A DNA stretch of 64,000 bases from Hoylesella buccalis ATCC 35310 (GCF_025151385.1 NZ_CP102287.1:2046001-2110000), one strand, 5' to 3'; counted from the first letter of the stretch, positions 1-8,960 are shown. Program-made: numbers and translations. Notes: generated by a model from the sequence alone, not told the origin.

Positions 1-3000
1 GACACGAAAACCGCCCTGACCGACAACGCCTATTTCATCCACCACCCGGAACGCATCGTGCATACGATGGCGAAACTTGACACAGACCCCTACGGGAAGC
101 CCGCTATGGTTTATCTGCACGAGGGCAAGGCAGCAGGCATCGCCGGGGATTTGCGCCGTATGCTCGACGAGGATTTCCATTACAGGCTTGCCATGCGCTT
201 GTATTCGGGTTCAATCCGGCAGGCAGGAACGGAAGAAAAAGTTGCCGTTCAAAATAAAGTAGAGCGTCCTGCCATAAAATTGGAAACAGTATCCTCGGCG
301 CAGACGGTGGAAACTCCGACAGAAAAGCCGCAACCCGCAGATGAAAAGCCGGAGATAGAACCGCGCCCGCAATATTCCGCAGGCGTGCAGCTCACCCTGC
401 TTGACCTCTGGGGGATGACGGAAGAGGTCAGCCAACCGAAAACCTCCAAAAAGAAAAAGACGGTGAAAAAGGCAGTTACGGCAAAGTCCACTCCGCCCAA
501 ACCGAAAGTCACGGTTACACCGACAGCTCCAACTGCAAAACCCGCAATGGAGAATAAGGAGGTGAAAGCGGAGAACACCGCCAAGCCTGCCGACCCGGAC
601 GACATCTATGCCACACTGGACTGGGATACCAATCCTCCCATCAACGGTTTCTATGAAATGATGATGGGTTTGACGCCGGAGCGTAGGAAAGAACTTCGGG
701 AACTGGCAAGGCAGCATAACGAGAAACAAGTGGCGGAAAAGACGGAAGTGAAAGCCGTGCCGGAAACTTCCCGTGAGCAGCCACGACAGGAGGAAACACA
801 GCCGGAGGCAGTCGCCGCACCTGCCGTTACAGATACCCCATCGGAAGCGGTGGGGACTTTCCTTTTCCCCGACATCGAAGCGGAAAAGCCGAAGGAGGAA
901 GTCGTGGACCTTTCTCCGCGTGCCTACCACCGCACGCCGGAGATGCACCTGCGCGAAGGGTCGCTGGTGGCTGACCGGGGGCGTCATAACATCGGCTACC
1001 TGAAAGACATCACGCCATACGGGGCGACATTCCAGCCGCTCGACCTGAAAGGATACCAGAAGGAAAAGGCGTTGTTGTATGTGTCGCTGCGTGACGCCTA
1101 CGAGCGTCTGTACCGTTATGAATCGCTCCGGCGCGAGGCAAATGTTCCGTGGCGAGAGCATCTGAATACCTGTTACGATGAGTTTGTCATGCGCTACGGC
1201 AACCTCAACGCCAAGCAGAACGTGAAGTTAGTGATGATGGATGCGGGCGGGCGCGACATCCTTTCGCTGGAACGGATGGAAAACGGAAAGTTCGTCAAGG
1301 CGGACATCTTCGAGCATCCTGTTTCCTTCGCGGTGGAGAGCCATGCCAACGTAGGCTCTCCCGAAGAAGCCCTGTCTGCGTCGCTCAACAAATATGGTAC
1401 GGTCAATCTCGACTATATGCGGGAGATAACCGACAGCACGGCGGAGGATTTGCTCACTGCCCTGCAAGGGCGCATCTACTACAATCCGCTCGTGACCGGT
1501 TACGAAATCAAAGACCGTTTCATCGCCGGAAATGTCATAGAGAAAGCGGAACGCATAGAGGCATGGATGGGTGACAATCCCGAAAATGAGCGTATGCCGG
1601 AGGTGAAGCAGGCGTTGGAGGCTCTGAAAGATGCCGAGCCGCAGCGCATCGCCTTCGAGGATCTGGACTTCAATTTCGGGGAACGCTGGATTCCGACGGG
1701 TGTCTATGCCGCCTACATGAGCCGGCTGTTCGACACGGAGGTGAAAATCGCCTATTCCGCAAGCATGGACGAGTTTTCGGTGGTGTGCGGCTACCGCACC
1801 ATGAAAATCACGGACGAGTTTCTGGTGAAGGGGTATTACCGGAACTATGACGGTATGCACCTCCTAAAACACGCCCTGCACAACACCTGCCCTGACATGA
1901 TGAAGTCCATCGGCAAGGACGAGCATGGCAACGACATCAAGATGCGCGACAGCGAGGGAATACAACTCGCCAACGCCAAGATTGACGAGATACGAAACGG
2001 CTTCTCCGAATGGCTCGAAGAGCAGTCGCCGCAGTTCAAGGAGCGGCTTGTGACGATGTATAACCGCAAGTTCAACTGTTTCGTGCGCCCGCGCTACGAC
2101 GGCTCCCATCAGACCTTTCCCGACCTCAACCTGAAAGGGCTGGCAAGCCGGGGTATCAAGAGCGTCTATCCCTCACAGATGGATTGCGTCTGGATGTTGA
2201 AACAGAACGGCGGCGGAATTTGCGACCACGAGGTGGGAACCGGTAAGACGCTGATAATGTGCATCGCCGCGCATGAGATGAAGCGTCTGAATTTGGCACA
2301 CAAGCCGATGATTATCGGGCTGAAAGCCAACGTTGCGGAGATTGCAGCCACCTATCAGGCGGCATATCCCAACGCACGTATTCTGTACGCTTCGGAGAAG
2401 GACTTTTCGACCGCCAACCGTGTGCGCTTCTTCAATAATATAAAGAACAACGACTACGATTGCGTCATCATGTCGCACGACCAGTTCGGCAAGATACCGC
2501 AGTCGCCGGAATTGCAGCAGCGCATCCTGCAAGCAGAGCTTGACACGGTGGAGGAAAACCTCGAAGTGCTACGGCAGCAGGGAAAGAACGTGTCGCGGGC
2601 GATGCTGAAAGGATTGGAGAAGCGCAAGCACAACCTTGAAGCGAAGCTGGAGAAGGTGGAACACGCCATAAAGTCACGCACGGACGACGTGGTGGATTTC
2701 AAGCAGATGGGCATCGACCACATCTTCATAGATGAGAGCCACCAGTTCAAGAATCTGACTTTCAACACGCGCCACGACCGTGTGGCGGGATTGGGAAACA
2801 GCGAGGGAAGCCAGAAGGCACTTAACATGCTCTTTGCCATACGCACCATACAGGAGCGCACAGGAAAAGACTTGGGTGCGACCTTCCTCTCCGGCACGAC
2901 TATCAGCAACTCACTGACTGAATTGTACCTGCTGTTCAAGTACCTGCGCCCGAAGGAGCTGGAACGGCAGGACATAAGGTGTTTCGACGCTTGGGCGGCG

Positions 3001-3120
3001 ATATTTGCCAAGAAGACGACGGATTTTGAATTTAACGTGACGAACAATGTGGTCCAGAAGGAGCGTTTCCGCTACTTCATCAAAGTGCCGGAGCTTGCCG
3101 CCTTCTATAATGAAGTATAG
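1..3120 (+). pseudogene. ICE SNF2-like DNA helicase, segment 1 (5' end off window, cut by island)
   Basis: The frame is open from base 1, so the start lies outside the window. The visible part is about 1039 codons. The first ~350 residues are linker-like and rich in K, P, A and E. A helicase core follows, with a Walker A motif HEVGTGKT at about 2227-2250 and a DESH Walker B box at about 2731-2742. The family is the very large helicase/N6-methylase-like protein of CTnDOT-type ICEs; any methylase domain would lie upstream of the window. The reading frame runs normally to Y-N-E at 3106-3114, then enters foreign DNA and stops at 3118-3120. The continuation is at 23561, in frame after removing the island. 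The truncated product keeps helicase motifs I and II but lacks the C-terminal RecA-like lobe, so it is probably inactive. Confidence 0.85.
3106..3114 (+). other. Left attachment core / direct repeat of the 20-kb island (tataatgaa)
   Basis: The nine bases TATAATGAA occur here and again at 23561-23569, at the two ends of the island, in the same reading frame of the helicase gene. Fusing 3105 to 23561 rebuilds an uninterrupted coding sequence (...FYNEITDYR...). This is what integration by a tyrosine recombinase with a short homologous core would leave. The exact crossover point inside the 9 bp cannot be read from the sequence. Confidence 0.7.
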
Positions 3121-3384
3121 GAGTTGGAAGCAAGAAAAGGAGAAAAATGTGTATCTGATTGAAACACAAGATATATTGCCTGCTTTCTCATTGGGTTGCA
3201 TCAAGGTAAATAGGCGAAAAAAGGAGTGAAAAAGCAAGAGTTCAGTTACCAAATCGTTCGAGAAACGATGAAAGGAAAAGAACTGCTAAAAGTGGTAACT
3301 AAAACGGTGTTTTCTCTTTCATTATCAATGTTTTGCATCACTCAAAGTTCCTCTAAGAAGTGTAATTTTGCAAGCAAAAAAACA
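3115..3384 (+). other. Left end of island: imperfect end repeat and arm-site-like repeat
   Basis: This is non-coding DNA between the core and the first integrase. AGTATAGGAG just inside the left core is mirrored by the inverted, near-identical CTCCTATTACT at 23548-23558 just inside the right core. CCAAATCGTTC at 3249-3259 is repeated in direct orientation at 23483-23493. It overlaps a small inverted repeat (ATCGTT/AAACGAT), which is typical of an arm-type integrase site. A TAATTTTG box at 3363-3370 is a possible -7 promoter element for the integrases, without a well-placed -33 box. An in-frame GTG at 3226 could extend the first integrase upstream. Confidence 0.4.
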
Positions 3385-4638
3385 ATGGAAAAAGAAAAAA
3401 TCAAGCTGCTTTTCTACCTCAAGAGAGGTACGCAGGACAAAAACGGGAAAAGTCCCGTTATGGGACGCATCAGTATCGGTCGCTCAATGGTTCAGTTCAG
3501 TTGCAAATGCGCCTGTACACCCAATCTATGGGACAGTCGTAAACAAAGACTTGTGGGCAAGAGTGCCGAAGCCGTATCAGTAAACAGCGAACTTGACCGA
3601 CTGCAAGTAAGCGTCCATCAAGTTTACGAATCGCTTTTGGACAAGTTGAACAACACTGTTACGGCAGAGCAGATAAGGGAACTTGTATTCGGGTTAAACA
3701 GCAAGTCGCAGGGACTGCTTCATCATACGGACGAGTATATCAACCGCTTCCGTGATCGGGTGGGCATAGACCGCAGTGAAAGAAGACTGAAATGTCTGCT
3801 GCTTTTCCGTAAGCATCTGGCAAAATTTCTCAGACATCGCTACCATGTGGACGATATTCCCGTGCAAAAAGCCGATACTGCCCTTATCAAAGACTTGGAG
3901 GAGTATTTTGCCAAAGAAAAGGGTTTTAAACTCAACACCTCAGCTGGTTATCTTACAATGTTGGCATCCCTACTCAAGGACCTGCACAAACGGCACATCA
4001 TAGACATCTATCCTTTCATCGCTCACTCTATCCGTTGGGACGTGGGTACACCCCGATACATCACAAGGGAGGAAGTAAACAAAATAGCGGCATTAAGCGA
4101 TAACGAACTGCAAGGCTACGAGCAGGTATCAAGGGATATGTTTCTCTTTTCGTGCTATACCGGTCTTTCCTATACGGATGTGTACCACCTCACGGCAGAG
4201 CATATCATCCACGAGTCCGATATGGATTGGATACGCAAGCCGAGAGTGAAGACGGGCAACCTATGCCACATTCCGTTATTGCCCGAAGCGTCCGCCATCA
4301 TCGAGCGGTACAGGGGTATCCATACAAGGGCGTTCCGTCACGAACCGCCCAAAGGGTATCTTCTGCCCATACCAGGCTGCGACACTGTAAATATCCATCT
4401 CAAGAAGATAGCTCGGCTTTGTGGTATCACAAAGACACTGACCTTCCACATGGCTCGCCACACCTTTGCTTCGCAGATGACGCTTTCAGAAGGCGTGTCT
4501 ATCGAAAGCGTATCGAAAATGCTCGGACACAGCCAAATAAAGACCACACAGGTGTATGCAGAGACTTCTCCAGAGCGTGTCTTTCGGGATGTGGAGAGGA
4601 TTATTCCTCTCATCGCACAATATCGTTTAATCAACTAA
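3385..4638 (+). CDS. Tyrosine recombinase (island integrase 1)
   Basis: Site-specific recombinase of 417 aa, the usual size of Bacteroidetes integrases. It has an arm/SAM-like N-terminal half and a C-terminal catalytic domain. Visible catalytic residues are HMAR (H355, R358), LGH (H382) and the nucleophile Tyr391 in QVYAE. At the place of the first catalytic arginine the motif reads TGLS, with Ser262 instead of Arg. The same substitution is known in IntDOT of CTnDOT. The ATG at 3385 was chosen because it begins the conserved region; an in-frame GTG at 3226 would add 53 residues. It lies 13 bp upstream of a second integrase, with which it probably acts. Its position next to the left core makes it the likely enzyme that inserted the island. 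Confidence 0.9.
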   Translation: MEKEKIKLLFYLKRGTQDKNGKSPVMGRISIGRSMVQFSCKCACTPNLWDSRKQRLVGKSAEAVSVNSELDRLQVSVHQVYESLLDKLNNTVTAEQIRELVFGLNSKSQGLLHHTDEYINRFRDRVGIDRSERRLKCLLLFRKHLAKFLRHRYHVDDIPVQKADTALIKDLEEYFAKEKGFKLNTSAGYLTMLASLLKDLHKRHIIDIYPFIAHSIRWDVGTPRYITREEVNKIAALSDNELQGYEQVSRDMFLFSCYTGLSYTDVYHLTAEHIIHESDMDWIRKPRVKTGNLCHIPLLPEASAIIERYRGIHTRAFRHEPPKGYLLPIPGCDTVNIHLKKIARLCGITKTLTFHMARHTFASQMTLSEGVSIESVSKMLGHSQIKTTQVYAETSPERVFRDVERIIPLIAQYRLIN

Positions 4639-4651
4639 AAGTCCAAGAACA

Positions 4652-5971
4652 ATGAAAAGTACATTTTCAATTCTATTCTATATAGACAGAAGCAAAACAA
4701 GCGAAAGGAATGAATGCATTATACGCTGCCGTATCACCTGCAATGGTGCGTCTGCTTCATTCTCAACAGGATTGCACACCTCTCCCGATGATTGGCAATC
4801 AAAGATAGGACGCATAAAAGTGGCAGCTAACAGAGCGAATGATGTCAATCATCAACTGGACTCAATAGATAAACGACTTCACGCACTCTATGAACTCACG
4901 TTAAGGGAAGAGAACTACATCACGGCAGAATACCTTAAGGAGCAGTTCCTGCATCAAGGAAAACCTACCCCATCACTCATAGAGCTTTACCAAGCTGTCT
5001 GCGAAAGCAAGGAGGCATTGCAGGGCAAGACGATAGAAAAGGCTACCGTCAGGGCTTTCAGGGACAGTAGGAAGAATTTTGCACTTTTTCTAAAAACAAG
5101 GGAAAATGGGGACTGTCTTCCCAAAGAGGCAGACAAAGACCTCATAGAACATTACCGCCTATTTATGCTACGGGACTTGGGAAACAAGGAAAGCACTGTT
5201 TCCAATCGTCTGCGCCACCTGCATCAAGTCATCCGAAAAGCACTGCAAGAGCGATATATCCGTAAAGACCCTTTTGAGCAGATAGACATTGAAACGCCCA
5301 CCTACGAGCGCAATGCCCTCACTTCTGACGATTTACACAAACTTCTCTCATATCGCCCACACCGCTCGGTGGACAACCATTGCAGACTCATCTTCCTCTT
5401 GGGCTGTTTCACGGGGCTGGCATTCTCAGACTTGAAGAAACTCCGAATGGACGATGTTTATACATTCGGGGATGGGTGTAGGTACATATCGCTCTGTCGC
5501 ACAAAGACACAGAACAGGAGCATTGTTCCTTTATTGCCCATTGCCGAAGAGATACTCACCATTGTCAGCGACGGACGAAAGGAGGGTTTGCTCTTTCGTG
5601 AGTTCCCCACGAATAGCCATTTCAACCGCAAGATAAGGGACATTATCATCAAGGCAGGACTCCCACCTCATACCGAAGCCACCTCGCATACGGCACGGCA
5701 CACCTTTGCCACGACCATCTGTTTGGAGAACGGTTTGCCGATAGAAACCGTCAGTAAGATGCTCGGACACCGTTTCATTTCCACCACCGAACTTTACGCA
5801 AAGGTCAGCAAGAGTAAAATTGCCCGTGAAATGCAGCCACTCATGGGTAGCAAAACCACAAGGGAACTGCGAAAGGCCCTGCGTGTCTGTCCGCCAAGAA
5901 AGCCAAGCGGAGGACAAGTAACTTGTCCTTTGACTGCAAAGCAACCATCATTGAACATCAACGCTAAATAA
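4652..5971 (+). CDS. Tyrosine recombinase (island integrase 2)
   Basis: Second phage-integrase-type recombinase, 439 aa, in tandem with integrase 1. The catalytic set is HTAR (H346, R349), LGH (H373) and Tyr382 in ELYAK. The first catalytic arginine position is Ala257 (TGLAFSD), so this enzyme also lacks Arg I. The C-terminal ~45 residues after the Tyr are basic and rich in R, P and K. Tandem integrase pairs of this kind are common at the ends of Bacteroides mobilisable elements. Whether both are needed, or one resolves and the other integrates, cannot be told from the sequence. Confidence 0.9.
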   Translation: MKSTFSILFYIDRSKTSERNECIIRCRITCNGASASFSTGLHTSPDDWQSKIGRIKVAANRANDVNHQLDSIDKRLHALYELTLREENYITAEYLKEQFLHQGKPTPSLIELYQAVCESKEALQGKTIEKATVRAFRDSRKNFALFLKTRENGDCLPKEADKDLIEHYRLFMLRDLGNKESTVSNRLRHLHQVIRKALQERYIRKDPFEQIDIETPTYERNALTSDDLHKLLSYRPHRSVDNHCRLIFLLGCFTGLAFSDLKKLRMDDVYTFGDGCRYISLCRTKTQNRSIVPLLPIAEEILTIVSDGRKEGLLFREFPTNSHFNRKIRDIIIKAGLPPHTEATSHTARHTFATTICLENGLPIETVSKMLGHRFISTTELYAKVSKSKIAREMQPLMGSKTTRELRKALRVCPPRKPSGGQVTCPLTAKQPSLNINAK

Positions 5972-5979
5972 AATTAAAA

Positions 5980-6447
5980 ATGAAAGAGAACAAAAAGCTG
6001 GAACTTTCTTACTTTCGATTGAAATTAAGAAGTTACATGAGTGAGCATCACCCTGAGAAGTTGCAAGATGCGGAGTTTATCACCGCACGGGCAGATATGG
6101 CTCTCACAGCTTACTGCGATGCCGTGGCGCAAGGTTTTAAGTACCCCGAAGCGGAGAGCATGGCAAGCGAGGTTTTGTATTATGGCTTGCATTTTTCCAA
6201 GTATGACACGCTTGTATCTGTATTGGAAAACGAGTTTGAAAGGGAACTGCCTGCATCGCTTCCTGAAAGACTCGCAACCATCTTGTTGTCGAATAAGGCT
6301 ATTCAAGCCACATTCGACAAGTTCGGTTTGACGGACACATTTGCTTCTGACGAGCAATACGACCGTCTTTACACCGAACTCACAGGCACAATAGTGCTGC
6401 TCACCAAGAGCAATCATCTGCCAATAATCGGTCAGACGGAGGGGTAA
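5980..6447 (+). CDS. DUF1896 family protein
   Basis: Protein of 155 aa that matches the DUF1896 family in pattern: an N-terminal SYFRLKLRSYMSEHHPEK-like segment, ITARAD near residue 30, and LHFSKYDTLVSVLENEF in the middle. The function is unknown. Members occur on Bacteroidetes mobile elements, often near integrase or transfer genes. It starts 8 bp after integrase 2, so it is probably co-transcribed with the two recombinases. The last gene of this rightward run is followed ~100 bp later by a strong terminator. Confidence 0.75.
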   Translation: MKENKKLELSYFRLKLRSYMSEHHPEKLQDAEFITARADMALTAYCDAVAQGFKYPEAESMASEVLYYGLHFSKYDTLVSVLENEFERELPASLPERLATILLSNKAIQATFDKFGLTDTFASDEQYDRLYTELTGTIVLLTKSNHLPIIGQTEG

Positions 6448-6548
6448 GCCCAAAAGCGTTGTAGGCAAAGGCGCACGCAAAGTCCCTGATGCCGTTTCTT
6501 ATCGTGCAAAGGTACAACGGCAGCCAATCTGCCCTGACAAGGTCAAGT

Positions 6549-6592
6549 CCTGCGGATGGAGAGAAGAATCTCCACCGCAGGATTTTTCTTTT
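6549..6592 (+). terminator. Rho-independent terminator after the integrase operon
   Basis: CCTGCGG-A-TGGAGA pairs with TCTCCA-CCGCAGG (6549-6581, 13 paired bases around a 6-nt loop) and is followed by ATTTTTCTTTT. It ends the integrase-DUF1896 transcript on the plus strand. Confidence 0.75.
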
Positions 6593-6788
6593 CAAGTTGG
6601 TATTGCCATTTTCAATATTCGTGCGGTCGTATTCATCTCTCCCAACCTTGCAGAGCAGGGCTGCCGTAAGAGAGTATAGGCACGACAAGAATACGGCATA
6701 CTCAGGCTCTTTGGACGCAAGGCGTAACAGCCAACAATAGATAGGACTGACGATAATACGGACTATCTGTTGTTTGTACAATTTATTG
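6593..6788. other. Non-coding region between terminator and 16-bp repeats
   Basis: No supported gene here. A leftward reading frame (6401-6808) runs through this stretch, the terminator and the start of the repeat array, and looks fortuitous. A minus-strand TACCTTTG box at 6507-6514 (CAAAGGTA on plus), just to the left, is a possible -7 element for a leftward antisense transcript over DUF1896, but its upstream TTG is 23 nt away, slightly too far. Confidence 0.3.
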
Positions 6789-6980
6789 TCATGACTATCT
6801 GTTGTCATGACTATCTGTTGTCATGACTATCTGTTGTCAAAACTATTTGTTGTCAAAACTATTTGTTGTCAAAACTATCTGTTGTCAAAACTATTTGTTG
6901 TCAAAACTATCTGTTGTCAAAACTATATATCGTCAAAACTATATATCGTCAAAATAATCTATCGATAAAACTATCTATCG
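6789..6980 (+). repeat. Tandem array of twelve 16-bp repeats (iteron-like)
   Basis: Twelve contiguous 16-bp units with no spacers, consensus TCAAAACTATYTGTTG. Units 1-3 begin TCATGACT, units 4-8 are TCAAAACTAT(T/C)TGTTG, units 9-10 end in ATATATCG and units 11-12 end in TCTATCG, so the array drifts from left to right. It is followed by AT-rich DNA with short TCGA/ATCGAT palindromes up to 7025. Contiguous iterated short repeats next to HTH genes are typical of iterons (replication or copy control) or multi-site operators. The period of 16 bp is not a helical multiple. Confidence 0.85.
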
Positions 6981-7143
6981 ACACTTCGACATCTCGATTT
7001 GTCGAACTATCGAATTATCGATAAAACAACAAAATAATAAAAGGAAAGAGCCGGCACCTCATCTCATTACCGCAATAACACAGATGGATCTCCTTTGGTC
7101 TTTTCTCTTGTTTTCTCTCTATTTCCCTGCTTATCCTCATTTC
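6981..7143. other. AT-rich non-coding leader before the HTH genes
   Basis: Short TCGA/ATCGAT palindromes up to about 7025 continue the theme of the repeat array. The rest shows no gene. Together with the repeats, this makes 6593-7254 a gene-free regulatory stretch of about 660 bp. Confidence 0.3.
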
Positions 7144-7174
7144 TTGCAGCGGTGCTTCCGAAGGTTTACTTTTG
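7144..7174 (+). promoter_or_regulatory. Bacteroidetes-type promoter for the HTH genes
   Basis: TTG (7144-7146) and TACTTTTG (7167-7174) are separated by 20 nt, matching the Bacteroides -33 TTTG / -7 TAnnTTTG layout except that the first base of the -33 box is C. Transcription would start ~7 nt later and reach the first HTH gene at 7255 after a ~70-nt leader. Confidence 0.5.
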
Positions 7175-7254
7175 CACTCGATAAGTACGGCAATGGACTG
7201 CATAACAGTTTGTTTGCCGAGTAACAATAAAGTAATCAAAACAAAATCAAGGCA

Positions 7255-7524
7255 ATGAAACTCATTATTATCGACCGCAAAGCGTGGGAGCGGCACTGCT
7301 CCGAATTTGCAGACTTTATCCACAGTATTGAACAGCTTATCGGCAATCCGCCCGAAACGGACGAATGGCTCGACAATGAAGCCGTATGCCACAGGCTCGG
7401 CATCAGCAAACGCACCCTGCAATCCTATCGCGACACGGGTAAAATACCCTTCTCCATCATTGGGCATAAATGCTATTATAAGGAGAGCGACATCGCAGAG
7501 TTACTGAATGCAAACAATGAATGA
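7255..7524 (+). CDS. Excisionase-like helix-turn-helix protein 1
   Basis: Protein of 89 aa. The C-terminal half is a winged HTH of the excisionase/MerR-like type (HTH_17): EWLDNEAVCHRLGISKRTLQ followed by a wing with IPFSIIGHKCYYKESDIAE. Such proteins act as recombination directionality factors or local regulators in Bacteroides elements. It overlaps the next gene region by 4 bp if that gene uses the upstream ATG at 7521, which suggests coupled translation. The binding site is unknown; the 16-bp repeats upstream are an obvious candidate. Confidence 0.7.
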   Translation: MKLIIIDRKAWERHCSEFADFIHSIEQLIGNPPETDEWLDNEAVCHRLGISKRTLQSYRDTGKIPFSIIGHKCYYKESDIAELLNANNE

Positions 7525-7544
7525 AATCAAACACAGAACGAACT

Positions 7545-7856
7545 ATGGAAGAGAATGAAATCATTACACAGCAAGACCCTCAAATGCAGATGTTTGCACA
7601 GTTGATGGAGGGTACTTTGAAGAAACTGGAGCGTTATTGTTCTACAGCCCGTCCGATGTTAGGCGGAGAGGTTTACCTCACTGGCGAGGAGGTTTGCAGC
7701 CAATTACGGCTCAGCACACGTACGCTCCAAGAGTACAGAAACTTAGGAACACTTCCTTTCTACAAAATCGGAGGGAAGATACTTTACAAACAGAGCGACA
7801 TACAGACAATGCTTGAAAGGCATTATAATCCAATACCGCAAACGGGTAAGTTATGA
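7545..7856 (+). CDS. Excisionase-like helix-turn-helix protein 2
   Basis: Protein of 103 aa from the ATG at 7545 (111 aa if the ATG at 7521 is used). It has an HTH_17-type domain: YLTGEEVCSQLRLSTRTLQEY, then a wing with LPFYKIGGKILYKQSDIQ. It is a clear paralogue of the preceding gene with a longer N-terminal region. The pair probably controls island excision or integrase expression, by analogy with Xis2c/Xis2d of CTnDOT; this is inference from family and position. Confidence 0.7.
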   Translation: MEENEIITQQDPQMQMFAQLMEGTLKKLERYCSTARPMLGGEVYLTGEEVCSQLRLSTRTLQEYRNLGTLPFYKIGGKILYKQSDIQTMLERHYNPIPQTGKL

Positions 7857-8103
7857 GTTAAGTTAAGAAATCAGTCGCGACTTAAGTCAAATGGTCAGTT
7901 GTGACTTTGGTCAAGAAATTAGTTTCGACCTAAGTTAAAATTAACTTTAGTCAAAAATATGTCAGCTCATAAAGTCAGTAAGTCAAGAAATTAGTCTAAA
8001 CTTATCTCTTGATTTACTTCTTGAACTTTGAACTCTTGTCTATCAAAAGCACCCCAGAAAAGTTACTTTATGGAATATAACAAACTATCTCTTTCTTTAT
8101 ACT
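7857..8103 (+). repeat. Non-coding region with degenerate AGTCAAGAAATTAGT-type repeats
   Basis: No gene seen. Variants of (G)TCAAGAAATYAGT followed by YGACYTAAGT recur from about 7860 to 8010 (for example around 7864, 7909 and 7983). They are imperfect and irregularly spaced. The stretch leads into the direct and inverted repeats of the candidate oriT. Confidence 0.4.
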
Positions 8104-8158
8104 GGCAAGGTGTGTCTTTGTACCACAAATTGCCATTTGTACCACAAAGACCCTTGCC
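8104..8158 (+). other. Candidate oriT of the island (nested direct and inverted repeats)
   Basis: GGCAAGG (8104-8110) and CCTTGCC (8152-8158) form a 7-bp inverted repeat. Inside it are two exact copies of TTTGTACCACAAA (8117-8129 and 8136-8148). The site lies 45 bp upstream of a MobA-like relaxosome gene, which is the usual place of oriT in Bacteroides mobilisable elements. No nick site can be assigned. Confidence 0.4.
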
Positions 8159-8202
8159 CCAATTGGGGGATTAAATCACTCCAAAGTCGTGATTAAAAAG
8201 CA

Positions 8203-8622
8203 ATGAAAAAGCAGAAACAAAAGAAGCCAGACGGCAGATGTGCCACCTGCCCACGATGGGACAGATGGCACATCAGGACATCTAATTCCGAAGACCAGCA
8301 GAAACTTATCAGACTCTACCGCAAGTCGGGAGCAAAGACAAAGAGCGACTTTGTCCGAGCAAGGCTTCTTGGTGAATCTTTTAAGGTCATCACCCAAGAC
8401 CCTGCAAAAGAACCTTACTTGGAGAAACTCTCCGAAATCGTTGCTATGACTCATAAGATAGGCGTGCTATACAACGAAGCCGTGAAAGCCCTCAATACTT
8501 ATCATTCTGTTGCCACTGCTCAACGATTGCTCAGCAAACTCGAAACCTATTCCCAACTTCTTATTAGACTGCAACAACAAGCAGTACAACTGACAAAATC
8601 CCTTGAGAGTAAACAAGAATGA
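8203..8622 (+). CDS. MobA-like relaxosome accessory protein of the island
   Basis: Protein of 139 aa related in layout to the ICE's own MobA at 45047-45475. Both have a short basic start, a segment with FV(R/K)A..(L)G(E/Q)(S/P)FKV, then a helical region with YNxxVKxLxxxHS/F, LLxKLE and a final leucine-rich helix. Such proteins bind oriT and recruit the relaxase. An extra N-terminal ARCATCPRWDR-like piece (C17, C20) is not in the ICE protein. No relaxase gene follows: the next thing downstream is an IS remnant and then cargo. The island may therefore depend on a relaxase in trans. Confidence 0.65.
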   Translation: MKKQKQKKPDGRCATCPRWDRWHIRTSNSEDQQKLIRLYRKSGAKTKSDFVRARLLGESFKVITQDPAKEPYLEKLSEIVAMTHKIGVLYNEAVKALNTYHSVATAQRLLSKLETYSQLLIRLQQQAVQLTKSLESKQE

Positions 8623-8639
8623 ATGCTGATAAATCATAA

Positions 8640-8895
8640 TGCCCAACGTTAGTATAGTGCTGTGATTGCCCAATCCCTCTTTGGTCAGTTGGGTGATTTT
8701 GGAATCGGTGTCAGGAAGATAGGCATTGTAGATGTACTCGGTAATAAAACGCTTGTGGCAATGTTTGCATTGGTAGCGGTGTCTGTCATTGCAATTCTTC
8801 CCACTTTTGACGATAGACTCAGATTGACAATAGCGACATACAAACTTAACTCCCAATCTGGAGCATAAAGTTTCAAAACTATCCTGTTGCTTCAT
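8640..8895 (-). pseudogene. IS1-like transposase remnant (N-terminal zinc-ribbon part)
   Basis: The leftward frame starts at 8895 and encodes a zinc ribbon (FVCRYCQSESIVKSGK, then YQCKHCHKRF, two CxxC pairs) as in InsA-type proteins of the IS1 family, followed by ITQLTKEGLGNHSTIL. After about 80 codons the similarity ends and the frame runs into the antisense of the upstream MobA-like gene. The helix-turn-helix end and the catalytic DDE part are missing. No clear terminal repeats remain. Confidence 0.55.
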
Positions 8896-8920
8896 TTGCT
8901 TATGCTATAATTGCGAAAAT

Positions 8921-8960
8921 AATGCGAAGGCAAAGCGCTAATTCCTGCCTTCGCATTTTT
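8921..8960 (+). terminator. Hairpin terminator, possibly bidirectional
   Basis: AATGCGAAGGCA (8921-8932) pairs perfectly with TGCCTTCGCATT (8946-8957), followed by TTTT and AATTT on the plus strand. Read leftwards the stem is followed by ATTATTTT, so it may also stop the RHS operon transcript coming from the right. Confidence 0.6.

Noticed and set aside
211..1161. 316-codon leftward frame opposite the helicase
   Set aside because: Antisense shadow over the low-complexity linker of the helicase; rich in C, F and R with no recognisable domain.
6401..6808. Leftward 135-codon frame across the terminator and the repeat start
   Set aside because: It overlaps the DUF1896 end, a strong terminator and the first 16-bp repeats, and its composition shows no protein family.
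6789..6980. CRISPR array
   Set aside because: Units are 16 bp and contiguous with no spacers, and there are no cas genes in the window.
8467..8639. C-terminal extension of the IS1-like frame
   Set aside because: The frame continues as the antisense of the MobA-like gene; similarity to IS1 proteins stops near 8640.
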